A DNA stretch of 23,677 nucleotides, from assembly GCA_027576995.1 (NCBI GenBank), contig JANBQC010000450.1, positions 1 through 23,677 on the forward strand. Reading direction: 5' to 3'. Shown piece after piece: positions 9,301 through 20,900 of the stretch; the stretch's first letter is position 1; each line of letters begins with the position of its first letter. Under the pieces are notes generated by a model, which ran no database searches, was not told the origin of the DNA, and was given only the letters and a program-made list of their open reading frames with translations. The stretch comes from Dimargaris cristalligena (Eukaryota > Kickxellomycota > Dimargaritomycetes > Dimargaritales > Dimargaritaceae). The position numbers and the translations under genes are program-made.

Positions 9301-12300
9301 GCATGTATGCGTATATCACCAACGCACTATTTGGTACTGTTAATGTAAACTAATCTCAGCCCACTCTTCTTTTATTTGTTCGGCCAATCTGGTACATTAA
9401 TTTTACATTACTTAGTGCAATGGACTCGACCACTGGCCGTCAATGATCCCGACTACGACGGTTTCTGCCATGCCCTCGAAGTGTATTTTCGACGCAATTT
9501 GCTGTTTGACCGGCGATCCCCGCAATTCATTTCACCGTATAATCAGATGATGCCCGCCCTGCGGGGTCAATTCCGCGTCGAATCATTTACCGAACTCAAG
9601 GAGCAGCCCCCCTACATTAAGGGAGGGACCCTATTGCCCTACCAGCTTGACGGACTCAACTGGCTTTGCTACCAGTGGCATCAGGGACGATCGGCCATCT
9701 TGGCTGACGAAATGGGCCTCGGGAAAACCATTCAGGTGATTGCCTTTTTCAACTGCCTCTACCACACGCATCTGGTTCCCAAGGCCGGAGCGCCCCCTTC
9801 ACTCCGGCCTCGCCATTTCCCGTTCTTGGTGGTTGTTCCCAATTCTCTTCTGGACAACTGGGTACGCGAATTCCGCATCTGGGCCCCCCAACTGGTCGTA
9901 GTGCCCGTCCAGGGCACCCAGGCGAGCATCCAAATCGTTGAAGCCACTGATTTATCCCGGAACCAGGCCAAGGGCGCCCGCTCCATTAACTGTCACGTGG
10001 TTATTACTACCTACGAGACGCTCAACAACCACACCTCCGTATTCCAGGATATAACTCGCCGCTGGTCCTGCCTCGTTATCGATGAGGGACACCGGCTTAA
10101 GAATGATGCAAACAAACTATTCGTGCAGCTACGTAAAATACCGACCCAGCATACGGTGCTGCTCACTGGTACCCCCTTGCAGAACAATGTACAGGAGCTC
10201 TTTACGCTCATGAGTTTTATCGATCCTACGGAATTTGGCGACATTGAAACCCTGTCCGCCCGGTACGCCAGCCTTCAAGGGGACCAGATACCGGAGCTGC
10301 ACGGTCTTATTAAGCCGTATATTCTCCGGCGCACCAAAACCGAGGTACTCCGGGACACGGTCCCATCCAAGCATGAGGTGATTGTGCCCATAACCATGAC
10401 CACCATCCAAAAGGAACTTTACCGGTCCACGCTGAGTAAGAACTTTACCCTGCTAAACAGCATCACCCACCAGATTGCAGCACTTCGCTCCAAAGGGGAT
10501 GCCAAGGATGGGGCTTCAGCGAGCAAGTCCTCAACGGTGGCTCCAACCTCCCGGGTGGGCCTGTTGAATATTCTAATGACCTTGCGCCAACTACTGAACC
10601 ACCCATACATTCTGCCCGGGGTGGAACCACCGCTGGACGACCCAGAACAGCAGTTGCGTGAACTCATCGACGCCTCGGGAAAACTCCGTCTTTTACATAC
10701 TATGTTGACGGTCATGCGTGAGCGGGGACACCGAGTCCTTATCTTTTCCCAAATGAAGCGCGTGCTCGACGTGTTGGACGATTACATGGTGGCGGAGGCC
10801 ATCCCTTTCCTCCGTCTAGATGGGGACACACCAGCAGCTGAACGGCAACGCATGGTAGACCTTTACAACGCCCCCGAGTCACCTTACTTCGTCTTTATGC
10901 TAACGACCCGGGCGGGCGGGGTAGGGCTCAATCTAGCCACGGCCGATGTGGTCATTATCTATGATATCGACTTTAACCCCCAGGCAGACCTCCAAGCCAT
11001 CAGTCGCGCACACCGCATCGGGCAGCGCAAACGGGTCATGGCCTTCCGATTTATCACCCGGGACACGGTGGAAGAGCGGATCGCTCAGATCGGAAATCAA
11101 AAGCGGGTACTAGACCACCTTATCATCGAAAAGCTGGACAAGGGGGACGTGGACCCGGTCAACACCCTGAGCATTCTGCAGTACGGCGCCCAAGCCCTAT
11201 TCGAGTCGGACTCCGAGGACGAGGAGGAGAAGGCGCCGGCCAAGCCTGCGGGTGATCAGGACAAGCCGACCTTAAAACCAGACTCGGCGGAGCCCCCCCG
11301 AACCACACTCGCGCGCAAGACCCGAAACCGGGCCATTCGGTACAGCGCCGATGATATCCGAGCATTGTTGGATCGTACCGAGCAGGAAATGATCGATCAA
11401 GAAACCCGCCACGAGGAATCGACTTCATCCGATCAACCTGGTACCAACAGCTTTGCGTTCGCCAAGGTTTGGTCGCAGGACAGTGGGAGAAAAGAATTCA
11501 CTGAGTTGGCCAATGGGGAACCGGGCACCAGCGGAAACGTTGACCAAGCTGCCGCCGGTGTCACCGCCTCGTCTGAGGATGGAGCCCTCGACGTGGACGA
11601 CTCCTTTTGGGAGCGGCTTTTGAAGGATCAGGCCTCAGCTGGCGGCGAGTCCCTTCTCGAACCCGCACAGCAGCTCGGGCGCGGCCTCCGCACAGTGAAA
11701 CGAATCCGGTATTTCGAAAAGCCCGATAAGAATGGATCGAGTCCGAAATCGAAGCGGGTTAAGACGTCCTCTCAGGACCCTGAATACCACCACGTCGACG
11801 TAGAAGAGTCCGCTGAGAGCGACCTCGAGCCAGGTGAAATTGTGGAAAAGCCAGCTCAGCCACCCTTGGTTCCAGCCAACCCTCCAGTTTGGCCCCCACC
11901 AGCGAACCCCCAATTTCCCCGTTCAGTACCACAAACGACAGGGGGGAGCCAGCCGCCTCCTCCGGCTGGCCCGGCACCACCGGTCAGCATTCCTCCCCGC
12001 CCGGCCCAGCCCAACTACGGATGGGTGCATCCTTCTCGTCACACTAGCGCCCAAAAGCCCTCCCCTATCCCTACGAACGGGAGTGTTCTGCCCCTTAGAC
12101 CAAATAGACCTGCCCCGGCGAACGTCACCAGAGAGGTGGCCCCTGGTCTGTCTCCAACCATCCCTGTACCTGGGCCCGTAAATTTGGCAACAGTCTTCCA
12201 ATTTTCGCAGCTACCCGCTTTCCATGCCCGGATGAAAGAGCAGCATGTTCCGACCAGTCCCCCGGATTTGTTCCGATTCATGTCAACCGGTAAGCAGCTC

Positions 12301-13713
12301 CTGCGTTCGGGATACGAAGCCCAGCAGCTGACCCGGCCTTGCCCGGTATGCCACCTCGATCATAACCTTGCCTGCTACTACATTTACCACCCCTTCCTCG
12401 CGATGTTCCTGGGTCGCCTCTTGGGGACGGCCAAGTTTATTGGCCAACCCGCGATGGTTAAGCCCATCAGGGACTGGTATAACAACCAACTCAGCCTACA
12501 CCTTCAGTTTCTCTACCAGGATCATAAGAAGTCTCAGGGCCAAACTTCCAGTAGGGCCAATGCGCAGCCGATTCTCTCAGCTGCCCAGCCCCGTAAAATG
12601 CCCACTAGTCAGGTCCATGATAGGTATTCTCAGCAACCCACTAGCAACCAGTGGTCGCCCCGAGCAGGCATTATTGGAGACGGGTCACCAGCGATAGGAT
12701 CCATCCCGCTGCAGTCACCCAGCTGGCCTCAGGGGGCGCAAAGTCACTCGACTATGAACAGTTCTTACACCACCTATTCGTCGGCACAGATCTTCCCGCA
12801 GCCCTACCAGACGTATGCCAATCCACCGGTCTCGACGCCAACTAGTATAGCTTATTTCCCCACCCAGTCACTATATTGTTCTCAAGCTCAGCAGCCAGTT
12901 CCCAGTCCAACCGCAATCGGTTCGCATATACCTTCCGGAACGGTCTATCACTCCTTTCCTCTCCCCCCTCCCCAGACCACTTCCTGGCCGGAATATCAAA
13001 GATCGGTGGATAACGCCCACCTGGTTGCATCGTCCCATTATTATACGCCCAACCGTGATAAAATGACCGTGGTGGAAACCGAGCCAAAGATTGTTGAACT
13101 ATCACCAAGCCCCCAGGTTGGGAATTCGGCAATGGTGCATCGGCCCGTATACACCCGAGCCAGCCACTCCGCGGAAGGGGCTACATATCAACCAAGTGCG
13201 CGACCCCCGACTTACACGATACCGCAAAGTATTGGTACGGGAGTTGTCCCGGCACCGCAAAGCACTAGTACGGCAGTTGTCCCGGCACCACGGATTATGA
13301 GATTACCGCTCCCCATCGCCCCCGCCCAGCCGGTCGTTAACCAACCCATGGTACCACTCGCTTTGGCGGCGGCCATTCCGTCGACGATTTCTCCCACTGT
13401 CACTAAGACTAGCCAGTTTACAGGGTCCCGACACGACCCCTCCCCACCCCTACGTCTGACCACTTACGACACCATGTGCTGCCTATGTACCGAGGATTTA
13501 GACAACCCTAACCCTAGCATGGAAACCCCCCATAAGCCCCGAGACTGTCCCCGCCGCTTCAACACCGCGTTGATTGAACAGCAGATTGAACACATCAATA
13601 AGCAGGAGAACCTGCCCCGGCTGACCAAGTCCGGCTGGCTATCGACTGCCCATGTCTACTTACAGGAGGCCATCCTGTCGGATCAGTACAAGGATACTAC
13701 TGCCCAACCTTAG
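6382..13713 (+). CDS. Chromodomain/PHD SNF2 remodeler, Mit1/CHD3-like
   Basis: Proposed exons are 6382-7216, 7392-9227 and 9416-13713, giving 2322 aa; both junctions are phase 1 and in frame. The start is the first ATG (A at -3). A nuclear ATP-driven nucleosome remodeler is predicted. Domains in order: HP1-type chromodomain aa ~7-60 (cage residues Y8, W29, Y32); second chromo-like unit ~133-182; proline-rich linker; acidic VIDSDGDSD at ~450-466; PHD finger ~531-631 (CxxC, CxxC, HxxC, CxxC); chromo-like units ~664-689 and ~865-915; SNF2 ATPase with DEMGLGKT ~988 and DEGH ~1113; helicase C with RAHRIGQ ~1421; a long disordered tail with cysteine/histidine clusters at ~1864 and ~2245. The family resembles the fission-yeast SHREC subunit Mit1 and animal CHD3/4. 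A direct ortholog call is inference. The gene runs toward the DNMT1 gene downstream. Confidence 0.92.
7217..7391 (+). other. Intron 1 of the remodeler gene
   Basis: The 175-nt intron has donor GTAAGT at 7217 and acceptor AAAG ending at 7391. A CTAAC branch-type motif lies at 7340-7344 and ACTGAAC nearer the acceptor. It is phase 1 and joins the two long coding frames without a stop (residue 279 is valine). The AGs at 7253 and 7299 were tested: the first leads to a TGA in frame, the second shifts frame and meets a TAA. Confidence 0.75.
9228..9415 (+). other. Intron 2 of the remodeler gene
   Basis: The 188-nt intron has donor GTAAGT at 9228 and acceptor CTTAG ending at 9415, phase 1. Removing it joins YVRWQGQPYEQ to VQWTRPLA, which rebuilds the strand-turn-W core of a CHD-type chromodomain. 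That is good support for the junction. The AG at 9359 is out of frame. An ATGT-type microsatellite lies within it at about 9290-9314. Confidence 0.8.
13224..13289 (+). repeat. 33-bp tandem duplication in the remodeler tail
   Basis: Two 33-bp units (13224-13256 and 13257-13289) encode 11-residue repeats, QSIGTGVVPAP and QSTSTAVVPAP, in the disordered C-terminal region. The unit length keeps frame. It looks like a recent in-frame slippage or duplication event in a low-constraint linker. Confidence 0.8.
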
Positions 13714-14013
13714 TCATAGTCAGCCATGGTGCCCATAATCCCCCATCTATATCCCCCCTTATTAAATGTCACGCTCGCGCTATTCATTACAAACGTAACG
13801 AATCAGGTTCTACCCCACCATCCCTATACCTCTATAGTTATTTACCATAAACCTAATTAGATTTCCATTTATACAGGCCATTTCTCATTTTATGACTTTC
13901 ATTTATATATTAAGTCCGTCTTTCAGAGTTTTTGCCGGCGTTTTCTTGATGCCCAGGGGTGTTATTTGTTACGCTCAGTATTAAACGGCTATGTTGACAC
14001 TTTTATGCATGCA

Positions 14014-14070
14014 TAGGAGAAGTTCAGTGTAGCTGTATAAGTTCATGAATAAAAATTTGCTATTTATAAA
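14014..14070 (+). repeat. Dispersed repeat, diverged copy 1
   Basis: Contains AGGAGAAGTTCA followed a few bases later by GCTGTATAA, the two blocks that define the better copies at 14192 and 23603. The rest is strongly diverged. It begins directly at the end of a TATGCATGCATA palindrome. Confidence 0.4.
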
Positions 14071-14191
14071 ACGGGATTATCGTTTATTTTTATTGAAGCA
14101 GAATGTGCAGTTCGTAATGGGGCATATTTTGAACATAGGCAATCTTTGCAATCCGTCTTCTATGCCTAATTACCGCATAATCATATTAACC

Positions 14192-14266
14192 ATATGGGAG
14201 AAGTTCATTCAGGCTGTATAATGAAAAATCCACTGGATTAGGCCAGTGTTACTGGTTAAAGGCTAT
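14192..14266 (+). repeat. Dispersed repeat, copy 2
   Basis: About 75 bp aligns with 23603-23677 at roughly 75% identity by eye and without gaps. Shared blocks include AGAAGTTCA, CAGGCTGTATAA and TTACTGGT. It is non-coding and in the same orientation as copy 3. It could be part of a longer element, since copy 3 is cut by the window end. Confidence 0.65.
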
Positions 14267-14814
14267 TCTCACATATTCATTCGCCCATACACGTATTATG
14301 TAAAACCTTATACAATTGGTTTGAATTTCACCCATATTTTCTAAGAATGGATTTGGCCGGATATTATCTGTACAAATCCATTTTGATCTATGTTTGAGAG
14401 CTGTCCGAGGTCCATACCACCATTATACATTCACTTAATACAATCCCCATGTACTTTGACTGCCCCATAACGCACCATCGACTATTTACTACATAATCTC
14501 CTCAGCTCGATTACTAATAAAACTGAGTAATGGCCCTACCATCTTGCTCTGCCCGGCCAATATGAAGGGCTCCAACGAGGTTTGATATATGGCATTTGTT
14601 CCCGCGCCGTTCGGGTGTATTATCGTAATCTATTTAATAAAGTGTTCTTCGCACCGTGTTTCTCTGCCCTGAACTGCTTGTACTGAACCATTATACTTAA
14701 AACCACCAGGGGGTTTTTTTAGGCCCATGGTGCCAGAACTATAATCATTTCCTAGCTTTACTGGAGTTCGGGCTATATTTCTAAGTAACCTTCTACACGA
14801 CCTACTATCCGAAT

Positions 14815-14830
14815 TATATATATATATATA
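14815..14830. repeat. (TA)8 microsatellite
   Basis: Eight uninterrupted TA units in the spacer, downstream of the DNMT1 gene on its own strand. Such AT runs are common near fungal 3' ends; no function is claimed. Confidence 0.85.
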
Positions 14831-14962
14831 AAAGTATAATAAAACGGGTACAACCCAGATTTCCTAATAGTTAAAAATAGTGTCTATATAAATAAGTTAA
14901 ATAACAGGGCATTGTAAAAAAAAATCGAATCTACTCCGGGAAAAAAACTAATAATAATATAA

Positions 14963-17900
14963 TTAGCTGGGGGTCACGCCGTAGAGATAAGTCGGGTCAA
15001 CGGAGTGCCGGTGCGTGACGGCAAAGGCAGCCTCGACCGTACTCGCTAGGTTGGCCTCGTCGTGCTCTTCCAGTTTAATACCCGGCTGGCCGGCCGAGTG
15101 AAAACCGTGGGTTTCGGCCAACAGACAGCGGTCCAAAATGGCATTGACGAGTTCTTTCGACAGGGCATTAGCCAGGGGCGGTGGTACGGCATTACCCACT
15201 TGGCGATGCATGGCCTTTACATCTTCGGGCGTTTCACTGTGGAACACGAACTGGTCCGGGAAACCCTGGGCCCGGGCGCATTCGCGCATCGACAGGACCC
15301 GGTGTTGGGTGGGGTGAATCACGGTACCGGCCTTACCCATGGGCTGAATATCCGTCAGGGCGGTCGAAAAATGTCCCTTGAAGTCAAGTCGGCCGAATAA
15401 TCCCTTCCAGCCGTTATGCCGTTCCGCCGCCGATTCAGGAGCGCTCAAGCACCAGGGTTTCAGTTTGTCAGGGAGTCCCGAATGGTCGGCCCCGGGTACC
15501 ATGGGAATCCGGCAGATGCGTTCGACGGTGAGGTCATTGAACACCCGCGTCACATGGTTATGGAGGCGTTCGGCCCGGTAGCGGCGCTCGCGTTGGTACT
15601 GGGTCAGGGGTGGACATTGGAACGGTTGGTCCATGATCCCTACGTAACCCCCTTTAGGTACGACCCACTGCAGAATGGGTCGGTTAATGGGGGCCAGGGT
15701 GGAACTCGGGCGAAGCGGGGCGGTATCTAATTCTGCTTCGGTTCCGTTCAGGGCCAGGAACCGACTACTACCCGGGGAGGCCAACGAAAATTGAAACCGC
15801 GACTTGATGAGCACATCCTCCAAAGCGGTCAGCCGGGCTTGTTCGGCGACGGATTCGGAGTGGGACACGAAGTTGATTCGCAGTAGCAGTTGCAGCATAG
15901 GGTCGATCCACGGGTTGGACGCATTGTGGCCGTCGATGGAGTTTTCTGCCAACCGGGATTCTTCGTAACGGTTCGCCGCGCTCGAAGGGATCGGCATCGG
16001 CGTACTCAGGATATTATCCCCACGCCGGGGAGTGGCCAGTTCGGACATGATAGCCGTGCCCGAATCAGACCGCTTGAGCTGACTGACGCGGACCGCGGTG
16101 GAGCGGAAATCAGTCTGCAACAGGTCCGCGGGGGATTCGCCCTCGACCTGGTACACACACTGGGGGTTCACGTACTCAAAAGCCGGCAGGTCCGAAATGG
16201 CGTCCTGGACCGTGATGGCGGAATGGGGGGCCGCCTCCTGGGTACGGCGACTGGTGGCGTAGGCCGGATTCTTGGGCAAACTAATGATGCTGGACTGGGC
16301 CTTGCCGAAGCAAGTGATGGGCTGCGGGAAAATCGGTAAGAAATCGCCGCGTCGAGCCCCCCAAACGAAGATGCGCCGGCGGGATTGCGGCAGTCCGTGG
16401 AATCCGGCCTGTTGAACACTGAACCGGGTTTGGTAGCCCATGGACGTAAGGGCCCGAATAATGAATTTGAGGACCCCCATTTTAATGCCATCCTTAATCT
16501 TGGCGGAACTGTCCTGGGTACCACCTAGACGGAAACGCACCATACCGTAGACGTTTTCCAGTAGGAAGTAGCGCGGCCGATAGAAGTCCACGTAGCTCAA
16601 CGACGTGGTAACGAGGGTGTTCTTGATGTCATCTGCTTTAGGGAATCGGTTGATACCGCTGAACCCCTGGCAGGGGGGACCGCAGTAGATAAAGTCCACT
16701 TGGCCCGGTGCGGGCATGTCGGGCAGACGGCGCCCTAAAAAGTCCTGCTCAGGGGCAAGTTCGCGGCCGTCCATATGTTGCCCAATGGCTCGGGCCAACA
16801 GGAGGTTGGCACATTGGTTATACACCGTGGCACCGGGGTAATTGCGCTCGAAGGTGAGGGCGGCACTAGGCATAAACTCAATGGCGTACTTCGTCTCTAC
16901 TATCCCACTGGCCTCCATGCCCGCGGTCAATCCACCACAGCCACTGAAAATATCTAGCGCAATGAGGGGTTTGGCCTTCTTAATGGTGTGCGGAATGATC
17001 TGGCCGTCCTGGAGTCCCCGGAGCAAATTCTTGGTGTGAGTCTGCGGCGTATACTGGGGGACCGGAGCTTGCATAGCCTGGGCGGCGGTCGCCAGCAGCT
17101 GGCGCCGGGATTGGATACGAACCGCGCGGGTGTGCTGACAAGACACACAGGTGGTCAGTTGGTCGGGCTGTAGGCGACTAAAGCGCAAACCAGTGGGTAT
17201 AGCGGCGGGGTCGTAGGCGGTGGCGGAGCGCTGATTTTCAAATTCGACATAGAAGGCATTGGTATCGTCGTCTTTGTAGGCTTCCAGGTCGTCAATATGG
17301 GAAATGTGTTGGACCCAGCACTTGCCCTCCAACCGCGACGGTTCAATATTGGTGTATTTGGAGGTGGCGAAAAGATGGCGACTGTCCTTGATGGGGAACC
17401 GCAAAAGGGCGTTGGCCGGCGACCCATTGCCTGGACTGGCCTTGGGGGTAAGTGAGTCCCCCTCGGCCGTTGAACCCGAGGAGATAGCCACCCGGGACTG
17501 TTCGGGGGTACCGTCTAGCGTCTGGGCATAGTTCGAGCGGGAAGCCAGCATGGGTTTTTTGGTCCGCAGAGCGCTCGGGTCCACCGTGACAAAGGTCCGG
17601 TCCGACACGGGCAGCTGGTGAATGGGCACATCATCCATCCGGATATACTCCCGGATACAAACGTGGCGGGGAATTGCTTTGTTAGCGGGATCCAGCTGGT
17701 CGTTGGGTAAGTGGGGCAATGCGTACTTCACCTGCGCAAACAGTGGCTTCGGTGAAGAGATGGTGGCCATCAGAATGGATGGCTCAATGATGACTTTAAG
17801 GTCGCTGTCGCTGTCAGAATCACTTAAGTAATTAATCTTGATGGGGGACTTGGGTTTAAGTGGCGCCATCGATGTTGGCGGTCGTTGGTAGATATTATGG

Positions 17901-20900
17901 GGACTAAAGGCCACAATCTGTCCGATACGGTAGGGAACCCCGCGTACATTAGGGATAATGTACACGAAGTCGCCCAAATGGTAATCTATCTCCTTGTAGG
18001 TAAGGCAGGGCATGGGAGTCTTCTCCATAGTGCCGGCCGAATGAGGAAGGTCCCTGATGATCCACCGGGCCTTTTCCGTGGACTGCAGATACTGGCGCTT
18101 AGCACAGGCGGGGCAGTAACCCGACGTAGTAGGCCACTGGTCCACCGGCACCGTGTGGCGTTCCGCATCTTCGTAGGCACCTGTTTGAGGGTCATGCCAG
18201 AAACGGTAAAAGAATCCGGTGGTGATGCCAAATTTGGCCATGAGCGACTTGCCCGTTTCCTCGGGCGCACAATAATGGACGGAGCACAAGCCGCGGAAAT
18301 CCGTCTTAAAGTTGAAGGTATGGCATTCGTCGGTCAAGAAGAGTTCGTGGGGACTGGCCACCTCTTCCAAGACCGTGTCTCGTCCGTATTCCAACAACCG
18401 ACCATGCATGTTGTACTGCTGCTTGTAGGTATCGTAATACATATGGGTTACCCGGACAATCTTGGGGTGGTCATTCCTGAGGGAGGACGGGGCTAGTTGC
18501 CGCTGGTTATTCCGACCCCGGCTTTTAGTATCGGGCAATTCGGGGAGAGCCGACACGTAAACACAATCGTGGATACGTACAGTTTGCTGCACCGTTGGCT
18601 GATGGTCCGAGTCGTTCTGCAAACTAACTCGGCGACGGAATGCCTTGGGCAACTGACCCGCCGCGTCGGAACCCGAATCGCAGTCGGAATCAGACTCGAT
18701 CCCCCCCAGAGGGTCTTTCGACAACTGAGCGGAAGCGGGGCTGGTGGAGGGGCTGGGGAAAGCGGCCACCAATTCCCGATAGTATTTACGGGCCAGGGAG
18801 CCACGTAATCCATGAGTGTCGGACATAGGGTCCTTAAATTGGAGGTCCACCGGATTATTCATGAAAAAGCCGGCGTGTGGAGCATCGGCAGTGATGACCA
18901 TATCCGCGGGACCATCTGGATCCATCTCGTCGTCCACTACAGAGGCCTCGGCCGCATTACCAGCGGCGACCTTCAACTCAGGGTCCAATTGGGCCACGGT
19001 GGTTTCGGACGCATTCAATACCAAAGCCGGCAGATCAGGGTGGTTAGTCTTGATGGCCACCAGATTCTTCTTGAACAACCCCTTGGCGATGTTATTAATG
19101 TGGGGCGTAACGGTTGCCCCGTTTTCGGGGAGGCCTTTCTTAGATTTGGGCGCACGCTGCACCCGGCTGACCTGGCGAGTAGCCGACTCTTCGGACGGTC
19201 GGTAGGAATCATGGGCATCATATTCGTTGCGTTGACGTCCCCCCTGACGGGTCGGTTTAATCTTCTCCGAGAAGCGCCGCTTGAAGATCTCCTGCAGAAT
19301 GGGGGTTTGTATAATTTCAAAATCATTGGATTGTTCGCACCAGGCCTCGACCTCGGAGCAGACGAAATCGATCTGGTTCAACAGAACGCGCTCGGTGCAG
19401 GTGTGGCGGTAGTCGTAGCGAGATAAATAAGTTCGGTTGGACTCGGGGCCATCGTGATCGCCCTCCCCGGATATTTTACCGCCCCCGAAATTAGAACAGC
19501 CCGGTTGGGTGACTCCCCGCAATGATACCTGGGGCAAGGCGGCAACGAACGCTTTGTAGTCGTCCTGCGGGCAATTGAGGGCCCAGGCAATGACCAAGTT
19601 GGCCATACGGATCGGCTGGACGATTGATGTGTAGATGCCTTCGTATTGAGGATGCGGGCGACACAGCTTGTACCAGGCAAAGGTTGTGCGTAACCAGATG
19701 GCACTAGATCCGGGAATGACAACAGAAGATCAGCAATATACTCTAACATTAATACTAGACAGACTGGTACGGACGTCTTCTTTTAAGAAAGTACGCAACA
19801 GACCGATACGGGCTTACCCAACCCTGACTATTAATGTATGGCAAAGTTGGAGGATTATTTATAAAAATCGGTTGATTATTTACCTCAAGCCTGAATCTAG
19901 GTACTGCTCCTGGTAGTAAAAGATGGCGCTTAGCCGGATACGCTGCTTGGGGCTGCGAGATTTTTTGGATTCCTGGGGTTGTTTACTGAGCTGGCGGGAG
20001 GACAGTTTTCCCCCGGTCTTTTTTGATTTCGGGGCCATGACCGATAAGCCGGAATCCGAAGGTCCGGGCGATCGACCATCCGAGCTTCCCCCGGCACCCA
20101 ACTCGCCATCGTCGTCGTCGTCGTCGTCGTCATCATCATCGTTTTCGTCGTCGGGATGTACTCCGTCGTCGTAAATTGGCTCCACATCTCCGGAGGCCGT
20201 GATGTCAAAGCCCTCCTGACCGATTTCGTCCATGGAGATGGGGAGATTCCTGTTGGCCAAATCGTAAAAAATAAAATTATCCAATATACGACAGGGGAGG
20301 TCACCGCCGGGCTTATCCGATGGGTCTTCCCCGACGACTTCAAGGTTTTCGTCTTCTGGGACTTCGTTGGATTCCGGCACATAGCCTAGTGATTTTATCT
20401 GACGGGGGCGATTGACTAGGGTGGTTATAGGTGGACAGGTAGGTAGGTAGATGTTGTAAGACGATAGTGTTATTATGGAGGGGGGGTATTTTCAAAGAGA
20501 ACGAGTGGGTCCCCTGAAATGGGTATAATATTAACCAGGGATGAACCTATTGACCTACCTTTAGTTGGGGGTAGGGCCGATTTCACCTTGGTTTCGGATT
20601 TGGTTCGGGCAGCGCGCTTGTCCGCAACGGACCGGCCCCGGGAGAGGCTGCCGCTGACATCGGTGTCGGAGTCAGGAATGTCGCTCAAACTATCGGGCAA
20701 CTCCTTTTTAGGCACTAGACGTCGGCGCTGGGTACGCTATAAAATTCGGAAGTATAATATTTCAAATTAAAGTTAAAGGCCTGGCGATTGGAGCAGAGGG
20801 TAGTTGGCTGACCGATCCGATTGTGACATAATCAGTACCTGATGATACAGTGGGTAAATCCACGGATTACAGACTTGTGGGAATAGACCAACCTGACTCC

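Larger units (their letters stand above)
13714..14962. other. Convergent intergenic spacer between the remodeler and DNMT1 genes
   Basis: No gene is supported in these 1249 bp, which receive the 3' ends of both flanking genes. Plus-strand AATAAA motifs occur at 14048, about 14519 and about 14635. None is placed close behind the remodeler stop, so the true poly(A) site is unclear. The spacer holds a 12-bp palindrome TATGCATGCATA (14004-14015), two copies of a short dispersed repeat and a (TA)8 run at 14815-14830. CpGs are present, unlike the left flank. Confidence 0.5.

Noticed and set aside
9376..9415. A separate helicase gene starting upstream of 9416
   Set aside because: The first residues come from alternative starts in AT-rich intron sequence, and splicing at 9415 completes a chromodomain core that spans the junction.
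11635..12281. Minus-strand frames opposite the remodeler tail
   Set aside because: They are antisense shadows of the proline-rich coding sequence, with no ATG context or family resemblance.
15062..19426. Long plus-strand frames such as 15890-16339, 17885-18496 and 18812-19426
   Set aside because: They lie opposite the DNMT1 coding exon, encode no recognisable domains and are shadows of its GC-rich third codon positions.
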